Assembly (NCBI GenBank): GCA_963920665.1
Contig: OY987271.1
Location: 2,978,501 to 3,042,500 of the forward strand
Direction: 5' to 3'
Source: Straminergon stramineum
Taxonomy: Eukaryota; Streptophyta; Bryopsida; Hypnales; Calliergonaceae
Length of the DNA stretch: 64,000 bases
Each line of letters begins with the position of its first letter. Position 1 is the first letter of the stretch. Below are positions 47,571 through 58,335 of this stretch, piece by piece. A program made the translations under genes and the position numbers. The notes below the pieces were generated by a model. That model was given only the letters and a program-made list of their open reading frames with translations, did not search any database and was not told where the DNA came from.

Positions 47571-48800
47571 TTTTTTAGAATATATTTATAGGTTCCCACT
47601 TTGACATTGAAATAATAAAAGTAACCTTAAGACTTTTGAAATGAAGCACAAGAGGTCTAGTTTATTTTCCAATTTATAAATAAAAAGAATTCTAAAAACT
47701 TCATATTTTTAGTAGTTTGAATTTGACTTACTTAAATACTCAAAGGCATTAAACTTTTTATTGAATCTATTGAATTCCAAGTTGTTCCTATACAAATCTA
47801 AACACATGGAAATGACAAAATAGTCGCAGAAAAAGTCTTCGTTTTTTTACAACCTATCTTTATTTATGTGTGTCACTTTGTATCTATTGCAATCTCCTAC
47901 TTTTTGATCTTTCCTTGATTGCAATTAATATCCATGCCCATTACTCCATATGTTTTGCATTGTAGAAGATACATTGCACATTCACTATAGAATCATTTGA
48001 TCCTAATTTGTATTAAAAAATTGTTGCCAAATCCTAAATACTTACATTACTACAAAGATGAAGATTGATGTAGTCATTTTCCAATATGAATTAATTGACC
48101 TCTGTCACTAAATTGCCTCGTTTAACATGAGTTTGGAATTTCCATAAACTATGTTCCTCATATTAAGGGAGATTACTTGCTCCTTCACATCCTCTCTAGA
48201 ATCAGCAAGTAACAAGCCAAACCATTGGAATCAAGACAAATTCACATCTAATTATAGAATTAACTACAAAGTTTAAATATGAAATGACCACGAAAGGTAG
48301 TATCACCTAAAACCAAAATAAATTTATTTGGGAACTATTATAATTGTGTGCTGAAATTTTCTCACACCATGTAGACAAGGTTTTTTTAAGTCCAACAATT
48401 TTCATAACTTTTGACTATTTGGCTAAAAAGTTATTGTATGGTACATAATTTTCATTGTTTGGTAGGCAACTTGGGTAGCTCAATTTTTATTTATTTATAA
48501 ATAAAATTTTAAGAAATAAAAATTTGAATTTTTCTTAGATTATATATACAAGGAAAGCTTTCTATTTTGATTAATGAGATGAAAGTTATGAGGAGTTTTA
48601 GTTTGCATGCAATTATGAATTCTCTACTCTAAAATAAACTATGAATTTTTTTAGTTAACTAAATTTTCAATATTTTGGAGAAAAATAAAATCATAGGATG
48701 TAGATTGTTTATTACAAAACTACAACCATTCGGATTGGCATTTTTCAATTTCATAACAAAACTCTTAACAATTTAGTATTTTGAATCATTCTCTAATTCT
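46770..48800. repeat. Direct repeat pair in S3, about 1.6 kb apart
   Basis: 46770-47165 and 48395-48800 share, in the same order, CCAACAATTTTCATAA, GATTAATGAGATGAAAGTTA, TGAGGAGTTTTAG, CTCTAAAATAAAC-type wording, TACAACCATT.G.ATTGGCA and TTTTTCAATT. They suggest a duplication, or two fragments of one older element. No gene is seen in or between them. Confidence 0.65.
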
Positions 48801-50111
48801 TTCTACTTATTATTTTTTCCCTATATGTTGTACAATTCCAAATGATCTAAATTTTTTCAAGCAAGTCCTCAACTTGCCTTGAAGAATGAATCCAAGAAGC
48901 ACCACCATTTTAGACATTTTTTCATACAAATGTGACCTTGTGAAGTACAACTGCCTTATTTCTCACAAGGCCAAAAAAGAGATTTTTGCTCATTCAAACA
49001 ATGATATCTTGCAACCTACACGATAGAAACTTTTGAAATTTTTCCCACGTCTTCTCAAACTAGTGTTCTACAAGATCCTATGGTTACATGTGTCCAAATA
49101 TGTTTTTTTTCTAAAAGTTAGTTCTTGTACTAGAAATGGCAATTTTGGAGCATTTTCGGTGAAAACATGGTCAAAAATCTCTAGGGGTTAAAGTGTTCCT
49201 AGACTTCTATTATAGAGTTCCTAGACTTCCATTAAAGTGTCCCTCAAAAGTATCATTAAACCTTCTCCATATTTAATTCTAATTGATTGACCTTTGACTT
49301 TTCTAAATTTGAGCTTTAGATCTAGTTGTATGACTGTTTCAATGGCCTAGGGAGCTTCTACTTTGCAAATTTATAGAAATTACTTGTCATATCTGAAAAT
49401 TCTAATTTTTTTTGGAAATTCGTGATTTCCAATAGCTAGTACTACCAAAATAATGTTTCCTAGAAAAAGGTGCCTGTAACTTTTTTGAATTGCATATTTT
49501 TACGTTTTTAGGTGTTTCCACCTTGATTGGATCCCATAAATGTTTTTCATGCACCTACATTATTTCAGATGTAAACTATTGGCAACAAATTGTCATGTAT
49601 CCAAGTGTTTCTAGCCCCTAAACAAACAACACAAGAATTTAGAGTTGGTATATGACCTACAAAACTCAAACAAACACTCTGATACATCCAAAAGTATTAC
49701 ACATGCATTACAAACTATTAAAAATCACAACAAATAAAAAATAAAGTTTGGGAGGAGTAGAGTTTAGGAAGGACTAGGATTCTTGGAAAATACAAAATCC
49801 CATAGAAATCTAAATGAAATTTGGAAAATCACCTCAAGATGCATTGAAGGGACCATCATCGTTCAAAAGAGCTTCTAGTTTGCCATGCAAATCAATATTA
49901 TGTAGGAGAATAACTTTATGCATGTAGCCATGACACACTATAAGAAACTTGTATTTTTTGTTAAGTAATTTTAGATGATATCCGAATGTTTTTATGTTAA
50001 CAATAATGTCAAACATCACATCTTGAGGCACCATTTTCTTTTTCTGATGTGAGTAAGCAATAATATGAAAAGTACCTTGAGAATGGTAGGCATAATTTTG
50101 TAAATTCATGT
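48801..50111. other. S3 sequence without a gene
   Basis: 49000-49210 is a member of the dispersed repeat family (GATATCTTGCAACCTACACG, TAGAAATGGCAATTTTGGAG). 49590-50111 matches the right part of S1 (5560-6100), including GAGCTTCTAGTTTGCCATGC. A minus-strand frame there is not supported by anything else. Confidence 0.5.
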
Positions 50112-50587
50112 TTAACCCTTAAAGGACAGACTGGTGACTACATAAATCATGCCTTTTGGAACTATGTGACATCATCTACTTTTAAAAAATAAAAAATAAA
50201 AATTGGAGGTCAAAGTACTATAGAGCTATTCATTCCGTAATGGCTATCTAGAAACACATTCATTTAGTGGTTTCTAATAGAGAAACCTTAGATAACATTT
50301 CTGCTCAGTTTACTTCGGTTTGGTCACCGTTGTTTTGTATTGATGGGAATGGGATTTGGCATTTCACTTTGCCTCCCATTTTCATGTAATTTTTGTTGTT
50401 TTTTTAATTTGAAGGGGACGTTCTGTCCCCCCCCCAACCTCTCATGGCTTTCCTAGCAAAGTACTATAGAAGATCTTCCCTTTCCACACAAAATTTCAAG
50501 AATGAATAGTTGCAATTGTATCCTAGATAGAGAGATTCTTTGTCATCCATCGGACACTAAATGTCCGTGTCAACATTTATGGGTTAA
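50112..50587 (+). mobile_element. MITE interrupted by a nested 233-bp insertion
   Basis: The left part starts TTTAACCCTTAAAGGACAGA, and the right part ends GTCAACATTTATGGGTTAA. Without the nested piece (50224-50456 plus one duplication) it is of normal length for the family. The paralogous site in S1 (6091-6110, TAAATTCATGTGCAAATACG) is unoccupied. Confidence 0.8.
50224..50456. mobile_element. Nested insertion with 13-bp target duplication (LINE/SINE-like)
   Basis: CAAAGTACTATAG occurs at 50211-50223 and again at 50457-50469. In intact MITEs the corresponding sequence (CAAAGTACTGTAGAAGATC at 29690) occurs once. The long duplication fits target-primed insertion of a non-LTR element. The insert has a T-run and C-run near its right end and no clear poly-A, pol III boxes or LTR. 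It may be a 5'-truncated LINE end or an unknown SINE. Confidence 0.7.
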
Positions 50588-50663
50588 ATATGTACTATAA
50601 TCTCCCAATTTATAGAATATGTACTATGAATTCTCCTCATTTGTTTTTGAAAGGCAAACAACC

Positions 50664-51905
50664 CACTAGAAGAAAATGAAGGGTTTTGCAACTACATTGT
50701 GCAACTGTTTTTTCGGTTGTATAGGACACTTGCAACTAGTTTGTGACTAGTGATATTCTAGAAACTTGTAGTTGCAGTGGACACCCTAAAATCTAAGAAT
50801 AAGGTGCAGTAATTGCAAAAGTCATGCCTTGTATGCGACTTGTTTGCGACTTCTAGATTTGTAGATTTAAAAAATATTAATCTCAATGATTTGTAGATTT
50901 CAGAATTTCATATCTACCTTCTTTCTAGATTTTTTGAATTTCAGAACTACATTTTTCTAGATTTCAAAATTTCAAATCTACCTTTCTCTAGATTTTTGAA
51001 TTTCAGAACTACCTTTTTCTAGATTTCAAATTTTCAAATCTACCTTTTTTTAGATACAGATCTTTTTTATTCATAGATTTCAAATATTGCTATTTAATAG
51101 ATTTTGGTTTAGGATACCTCACAATTCCATAGATTTTAAATTTTCTAGGATTTTAAATACTTTTTTATTTCTATAGATTGTAAAAATCTATACTCTATAG
51201 AAATTTACAAATCATAAAAATCTAGAAATTGTAGACATCTTAGAATTCTATCAACAAAATCCATTGTTGAAGTCTACAATAACTTGCAAGTCTTATATGT
51301 TCAACCTAATGGTACTCTTTACAATTGATATGGGACCATTGATATGAGATAAATGGGAATGAACTTTGGAAGCAACTAGGAAACAACTAAAAAACGACTA
51401 AAAAACAACTAGTGTACAACTTAATAGCAACTAGGAAATGACTAGCTTCAATACTAGAAAATTCAATTTTTTTGATGATTTGGTTGCATTCACTTTTCTA
51501 TTGATTTCTATCCTAATCAACAAATTACTCTCCAAATCAATAGAAAAGTAAATCAAATCTATGCAACCAAATCAACGGATAAGCTGAATTTTTTAGTACT
51601 ATAGGATATGACTAAGAAACAACTAATGTACAACTAGAAAGCAACTAGGAAACAACTAAAATGAAACTAAGAAACAACTATGATCATTTTACACTTGCAA
51701 TCTTTCCTAGTCATTTCCTAGTTGTTTTTTGCAACTATAGATTGACTACTTTGCAACTAAAACAATGTATCAATGTTGTAAAACAATGACATAAAATAAT
51801 TACAATAGATTTGGTGCTAATAGAGAGGATTACAGTTGCAAGATAGTTGTATAGGACACTAGTTGCATAGTGTCCAGTCGTGTCGGACACGTTTTTCTTC
51901 TAGTA
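50664..51905 (-). mobile_element. Non-autonomous CACTA element 2
   Basis: It starts CACTAGAAGAAAATGAAGGG and ends GACACGTTTTTCTTCTAGTA. A 3-bp ACC duplication flanks it (50661-50663, 51906-51908). S1 (6171-6180, AACAACCATG) shows the site before insertion. The interior holds many ACAACTA/CTAGTTG subterminal repeats and imperfect palindromes around AAATCTAGAAAAAGGTAGAT. It is reverse-oriented relative to element 1 and has no transposase. Confidence 0.88.
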
Positions 51906-51908
51906 ACC

Positions 51909-52075
51909 ATGTCTTCTATTTTCTATTCATCCATACAGTTGGATTCGCAAATACAACTCTACTTCACTCTCCAAATGCTTGCCATTTTTCTAAAAATGAT
52001 TTTCTATACATGCTCATCCATGTTTCAGGATGAAGGAAACTCGACATCTGAGGGTTTAATTTGCTCATAAATATC
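51909..52075 (+). pseudogene. Possible relic transit-peptide exon (unit 3), frameshifted
   Basis: It begins MSSIFYSSIQLDSQIQL like units 1 and 2. A deletion then shifts the frame (YFTLQMLAIFLKMIF against ELHSPNACHFSNPN). The CACTA insertion lies 3 bp before its ATG. Confidence 0.3.
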
Positions 52076-52323
52076 ACCCCCTCCGTGATATTCCAACAGC
52101 CACACCTCTGGCGACAGTATTGCCAGACCACACTTGGAAAAGCATATTGTACAGTACTTTCGTTTATGTGAATACCGGTGCAGAAAATAAGACATGTACC
52201 GAACCTTCACCACGAATACAAGAAGATTGCACTAAACTTAATCGATGAATACCGTTACATATATTAATGCTCTGTAGAGCCAAAGTGCGCTACATGTGCA
52301 CGTCTATCCAACTACTATGCAAC

Positions 52324-54351
52324 TCAGATGAAGGCTTCCTGGGCTTCCGCTTCACCAGAAGACCGAGCCACGAGGCCTGCAGGGTGGTTTTGTTGAGGCA
52401 TGCTCTGCTCCGTCTCCACGTCAAAGCTTGGAACTCCTTGATTGATGACTTGCAGCTGCTGCTGAACAAAATGATGAGATTCGAGCTGAGAAATGTGAAT
52501 CCTGGATTCCTCGAGTTGCTGCTCCAAAATACGTTCCTTATTTTGCAACACCGAAATTTGCGCTCCGAGTTCTTGGAGTTGATGTTGCTGATAAGTTATC
52601 AGCTCTTGCTGGTTTTGCACGATTTGAAGTAAGTTCAATTGGTTGCTGTTGTTGATACCCATTCCACTCTGTGTGTCTGGTGTGAGCTGTGAAATTGGTA
52701 GTGAAGATTGTTCCTGAAAACCACGGCTGTAGTCATTCGAAGTAAAAAAAAACTGATCATGGATCCAGCAAAAGATGTCAAACACGTACAAGAGCAAGGT
52801 TACTAGGTTAGTGCATAATTTGGGATCAGGCAACAACGGAACAGAATTGAGTGAAGTTTCCTGTCTGGTGGCTTGAAAAATCACCAGTTTACGATGCAAA
52901 CACATGCCCATGCAACCACTTCGATGTGAAATTGCTTATAGTAAGATTCTATCATAATCAAGGATGCTTCCCAAATTGAAGAGACATTGTAGATGCGTAA
53001 TTTCAGGGTTCGAGACAAGTCTACGGACTCTACGCTTGCAATTGAGAGACACTGACTGCTACTTTAAGCATCGACAAAACTCATCCACCAATTCATATGG
53101 CATCTAAATAGTACATGTTGTAATGCTTAATTAGTTACCGCTCAAGAATGGGGAAAAGACCTTAGAAGCCTCGACCAATTGCAGTAGTGAAAAAACACTC
53201 AAACCAGTGGAAAGCCAAAGGAATGGTTGGTTTACCTCATGCATTCCACCGATGGATTGTGATGGGCATTCCAAACTCTGATCGTCAAGCATGGCAATAA
53301 CCATTCCTGAGTTCTCCGCCGAACTCACAGGAAGAGGTAGTTGATGCTCCGCTGAGTTCAACAAGCTGGCCTCAGAAGGATCCACACCCTGCCTTGGCGT
53401 CGCCTGATCTTCGCAAGCTTCTAACAATTCCTGCAACAAGGCTGCCTCCGCCTTCTCCTTTCTGAAATCTTCGTAAACCTTCAGCGCTTGAACTTTCACC
53501 CACGCCCTCTTCTCTGCGCCAGCGAGGCTTCGCTCACCCTCACTCATGGGTGGGATCGAGAACCAGCGACCATCTTCAAGGTCCAGCGAACCGCCTTGAC
53601 CCTCGTTGTAGTAGAAGGCAGCAATTTGATACAAAATCGCTGCCTCCTCCGGGGTGGCGTACCGCCCAAGATAGATCCATTGGAAAACTGTGCCGTTCTC
53701 TCTGGGAGGCTTGAATCGCGGCTCATACACCACCTTCGTGATTCGGCCACGCTTATTCACTCGCTTATGCACTCCTTTGAAGGCTACCTCTCTGAACTTA
53801 ATCCACACATAGGCGCCTAGGAACAGGACTACTGCTACGTAAATATCTCGAAAATCTAACGAACTCCGTGAGTAGGCTTTCGAGCTACCTATGTCCGCAT
53901 TCCCGGTGAGGTATTGGTATACCAAAGACAGCAGAATCACTGCTGATACAACAACGGCGTAAGACGGGATTGAGGTCTCGGAGGGCTCTTCAGGAGGAAG
54001 ATCCCACCACGTGTCATCGTAACATGATTTATATGATTTCCAAATGGAATACATAAGCCTTCGACGTCCGCCTTCCAACCAATCATTTAGTGGTCCTTGG
54101 ATTGTATTCAGCCATCCTAGCTGGGAATCCAAAAATCGCAAGAGACTTGGATCTAAATAAAATTGACGGCAGAGGTCCACAAACCACCAAACCTTTGCAC
54201 TGCCTACGATTGCCCTCGAATGTAACTTCAAATCCCCAAATATAACTATCTCATACTTGGCTTTAGCACCGGCCAAGCCTTCATCACGCAGTTCAGACAA
54301 TTTCGAAGAAAAACTCTCAAAGTCCAAGCAAAAAACCCTTTCCATGGCCAT
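52324..54351 (-). CDS. C: membrane-hairpin / glutamine-rich coiled-coil protein, unknown family (unit 3)
   Basis: Exon 1 is 54351-53236 (372 codons), with the donor CATGAG before GTAAAC. Exon 2 is 52752-52324 (142 codons plus stop), after an acceptor ending CATGATCAG, phase 0. The intron is 483 bp. The start is MAMERVFCLDF; the second Met (54345) aligns with the start of B. The layout is as in B: soluble N-terminus, membrane pair (YAVVVSAVILLSLVYQYL and DIYVAVVLFLGAYVWIKF), a region with EGERSLAGAEKRAW, a Glu/Ala-rich stretch (KAEAALLQELLEACEDQ), and in exon 2 a Gln-rich coiled coil (IVQNQQELITYQQHQLQ). The C-terminus GLVARSSGEAEAQEAFI is likely ancestral because B needs an extra base to differ. 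Exon 2 starts with a T9 run (FFF). It is the most complete member of the family here. Function is not known. Confidence 0.68.
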
Positions 54352-54862
54352 TTGTGCACAATATCCCGCACCCCACGGGCGTCGTCTCAGAGACTAACAA
54401 ATGCAAACTCGAGTGCGAAGACGACAAACTGCAAGCACACAACAATAATCACTTAAGGGCGATCGATGAACTCGTTCGAAGAGTCGATCAGAAACGTCCT
54501 TGCTTGCTCAGGCTGAAACAATACCGACGCCCACCCAGGGCCATATATACTCGATCAGAACTCCTTCAATTTCCCCAACCAGTCTATTTGCCTACCGACA
54601 GTGCTCGTAAAATTCATACTCGTTCCGCACAACTGACAACAGAAAAGTAGGTGAAGTTCCCAAACGATAGGAGCAGAAAGTGAAACATGCGAGCGTCTGC
54701 AAAAGCTCCAGAAGAAAAACCTGAGTCACAAGCTTTCTGGGGAGCTGTGGATGGCTTTGTACAGACAGTTGGAGGAGACTGCAGGGATCAAAGGGGGGGT
54801 ACCATGTGCGGGGGGGCTCAAAGTGGGTACGCCAGGAATCAAAGGGGGTACAAAGCGGGGCG
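54352..54862 (-). promoter_or_regulatory. 5' flank of C with TATA word and G-rich block
   Basis: On the minus strand GTATATATGG is at 54541-54550, about 190 bp before the ATG. The conserved words AGTCTATTTGCCTACCGACA and CATACTCGTTCCGCACAACT follow, then G-runs at 54778-54860 (ATCAAAGGGGGGGTACCATG, GGAATCAAAGGGGGTACAAA). The array ends here. Confidence 0.55.
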
Positions 54863-55087
54863 TTAACCCTTGAACGCCGGGCTGGTGACCGTGGGAATCA
54901 GCCATTTTGGAACCGTGTGACATCATCTACTTTAAGAAAATAAAAAATACTCATTGGGATTCAAACTAGTGGAGAAGATCTCTCCTTTCCACCCCTAATT
55001 CCTAGGATGAATAGTTGCAATTCTGTCCTACAAAGGAGAATTGTCATTCATTGGACAAAAAATGTCTACCACGTTGTTTAGGGGTAA
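54863..55087 (+). mobile_element. MITE, intact reference copy
   Basis: It starts TTAACCCTTGAACGCCGGGC and ends TTGTTTAGGGGTAA, about 225 bp, non-coding. It is nearest to the split MITE at 7785/12683, and both sit just upstream (on the plus-strand side) of a B-type flank. Confidence 0.85.
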
Positions 55088-57529
55088 CTACGATCGAGTC
55101 TAGTAAGGTGATGAGTTGAATGCGGGGACCATTTTACCCCTACATTTTATGCCTGGGGAAAACACAAGACCGTTTTATTTGCAATGTGTGAAAAAATTTG
55201 CAAATTTTGAATACATATTTGCAATCAGAGGCCCCAAATTAGCTATAGGAGGTGTACTGAAATAGATTAATCAAACACAAAATAGGGGGGCTTTTTCAAT
55301 GCATTCAACTTTGGTTGGACCTCCACATTTGGCTAATTGCACTACTATAGACTCAACCATTGAGTACCCCCCTCAAACTAAAGGGGGGGCGTGGTAGTCG
55401 TAGTGGGGCCCTTCCTAGCCTACCTTCCCCAACTCCATGCATGGCCATGGCTCCCGGCCCACGAGATCCAAAGTGGGATCCCGGCCTTGGCCACCCATCC
55501 CAACCATATGTAGTTGCATCATGTCAGAACATTTTAATTTTTTTGGTAGACAAATAAAAGGAAAAAAATTGAATGACAATTTTTTCCATAATTTTCTAAC
55601 TCTGATTGAATTAAATATCATTTTATGAAGGGGAAGGGATGTACGTTGCTATACATGTGCATAGAATGCAACAATAATCAAATCAAATGAGCCATTTAAT
55701 ACGAAGACAAAGCACCCATGAAGTAATGAAGAAGATGATTAAAGCACCAAGAGAGTGTTCCAAAACTAATCAATGACAAGTGTCTAGTTATAGAGAGTGT
55801 ATCCTTGTTGGCATTGCAATCAACTACCAAATCTCAGTCTTGCCATTAATTTCCATCTAGCTGATTGAAACACATATTAATGAGCTAGAAACTATAGAAT
55901 TTGTGACTCCCTATTGATTGCTCAATGTCTTTAAAGGTGATGTTCAAACAAAATTTATAAATTTTCAATTTCATATTCTATATGTACAAGAAAATTCATA
56001 ATTTTTTTATATGAAATTGAAACGAAGAATTCATTTTTTTTTCTTAAAATGATGACAAATAATGCATTAAGAACTTATACTTACATAGAATTTGTTGTCA
56101 TATGTTTGAAATCTAACTTTTATGATGGACTGGTTTTCAAAGTTATTATTTAGATATATTCACATAATCATTTTTCAACTCATTTTTGGAAGGCTTTTTT
56201 TGAATTAAAGAGACATATTTTGGATAAAACATATTTTTGAACTTATGTTTAGCGAATGATTGTACAAAACATTTTGAAAGATCTCAGAAAATTTATATGG
56301 AAATAAAGAGGCAAGCAAATGGAGGTGAGTCATTTCATATGCTAATTTTAAATCTAGAAGGCTGAAGACTACATCATGACTTTTTTTGCATTCTAAATGT
56401 TAAATGATTGAAGTTTATTATAAACCTACAATATACCTCTAGCCTAGTGTAATGTACTAAATACACTCAAGATGAGATAGTTTCTTTCAAATTGAGCAGC
56501 AAATGCATACATAAGATTTTTTGGATTTTAGCAATACATTGATTGACCTACTAGTATAATAGCCTCTCATGTTATGTTATATTGGAGGAACTACCATTAG
56601 TGATTTTTAGGTTAGGATAGTTTTGATTAACATTTCACTCATGAATAAGAGATAAACTTTTTAAGATATAACAATTCAAAGGATTGTACATTAAGAGATT
56701 ATCACATTTTCAATGGATGAATTTGTTAAATTGCTAAATTTTTTATGCAATAGTATCATTCTTTGATGAATGTATATGATATTGGATGACTAAAGTTATT
56801 TTCATCCATATTTTGTATGTTTCATCCATGACCATGAATGTAAATCACTTTGTCACTCTAATGAAGACCATTCTATGAACTTCCTAGGATAAAATATCCT
56901 CCTCAAAGGCTCCCTCAAGCAAAAACAATAATAGAGAAACAAACCTATGTAATTTTATTTGTTAAATTTTATTCGAATGCAATAATACAGTAGGGAATTT
57001 TTAAGAAATCTAATTTGGATTTTTTTTCAAATTTGGGTATGACGAATTGACTTAATACTTTTAAATTTTTGCACAAAAACTTTATCCTAATCTTCATGAT
57101 CTATATATGAAAATTTGTTTCATGTCATTCCAAAATAAATTGCAAAAGTAATAATTTTTTTTACATTTTCTATAAAAAAGAAAACTAAGAATATCTACAT
57201 ATTAAAAATCAATTTATTTAACTTAATTAGATAGATTGATATCTACAAATAAAGCTTAGAATTATTTTATTTGGATTAATAATTTGTATATAATAAATGA
57301 AAAAATATTTAAAAATATTTTCTAAATTCAAATTTCTAAATATTAAAATGGAAAAACCACAATAATCTCAACAATCTAAATAACCTCATAGCTTTTGCTT
57401 ATAAAAATATTCTCATTGTTGGAATCGTCATTTCTTAATTTCATAGCAAAGTTACCAATGATTTAGTTTTATTTTCCCAGCATACACCTTTTCCAACAAT
57501 TCTTTTCAAAATGAATATGCTAGATTAGT
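55088..57529. other. Unique AT-rich intergenic DNA beyond the array
   Basis: No gene is seen. A GC-rich island at 55365-55510 (GGGGGGGCGTGGTAGTCGTA, GGGATCCCGGCCTTGGCC) has short frames on both strands without domains. The rest (55600-57530) is AT-rich with no inverted ends found. Confidence 0.5.
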
Positions 57530-58335
57530 TTACCTCCTAAAGTCCCATTGTCCCAAAAAGAGATAAAAATGGATTTTGGATAGGCTTCTATGGTCTCAAT
57601 TTCTCTTGTAATTTTTTGAAATTTAAAATGGAAAAAATGCCTTAGCTTTACGTCAATATAAATTTAATTTCAATTTTTGACCATAAGCAAAAGTAATGCC
57701 ACAATATGCTCCAAAAAGCCAACCCAAACAACCAAAATATACAAAATTTTTTAATAATTTTTAAATTTTCATTTCTTTCCATTTTGATTAGTGATGTGAA
57801 TTATGTACCATCTTGTTTTGTAGGCAATTTAAGTATCCTTTTGAGAAATAATATATTGGATTTGTCAATTTTCTCAATAAAAAAAAAAAAGGATTGTAGG
57901 GTTTAGCTTGTGTGCTAGAACAATCTCACCTTTGGACCTCACCTTTGGAACTAGCATGTTTCAATTCCATCTTATTAGAGTTATTAATGATTTAGTTTTT
58001 CCTTCAACCTTGTACCTACTTCTACTTAACAATTTTTTAATGAATGAGAATCAAGTTGTTTTGGGGATTTTTAATTTTTCCAAGACTTTCCACTTAATTC
58101 TTCAATACAATTTTTTAAATCAACATCATTGGGAATTTTTTTTAAGTTTAGAAGATTCAAAGTCAAATAATCTAGTTAGATAGGGTGCAAGTAAAAACAT
58201 TCATTTTACTTAATTGGAAATATCTTGCAATCTACATAGTCAAAGTTTTTGAAGTTTCTCCCACACATTTTTATACTAGTCTAATACAAGACCCTATAAG
58301 GACAAAAACAGGTTTCATACAGTGCCCCCAAAATG
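57530..58335. repeat. Old, very diverged piece of segment S
   Basis: It aligns in order with 4410-5250: CTAAAGTCCCATTG, ATGGATTTTGGATAGGCTT, TTGTAATTTTTTGAAA, GTACCATCTTGTTTTGTAGG, GAACAATCTCACC, then CTTGCAATCTACATAGTCAA. It lies outside the array, so the S sequence (or the repeat within it) was dispersed earlier. Frames inside are chance. Confidence 0.6.

Larger units (their letters stand above)
42700..52050. repeat. Segment S, copy 3 (strongly diverged, with several insertions)
   Basis: Anchors to S1 appear in order: 42725 CACTTCAAGCTTGACGGCAT, 43983 GGATTGTGATGGGTATGATT, 45895-46600 (matches 600-1340), 49590-50110 (matches 5560-6100), 50580-50660 and 51905-51980 (matches 6100-6240), and 52040. 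It lacks the copia fragment. It carries two CACTA elements, two MITEs and an internal rearranged block (46600-49590). Identity to S1 or S2 is clearly lower than S1 to S2. Confidence 0.75.
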
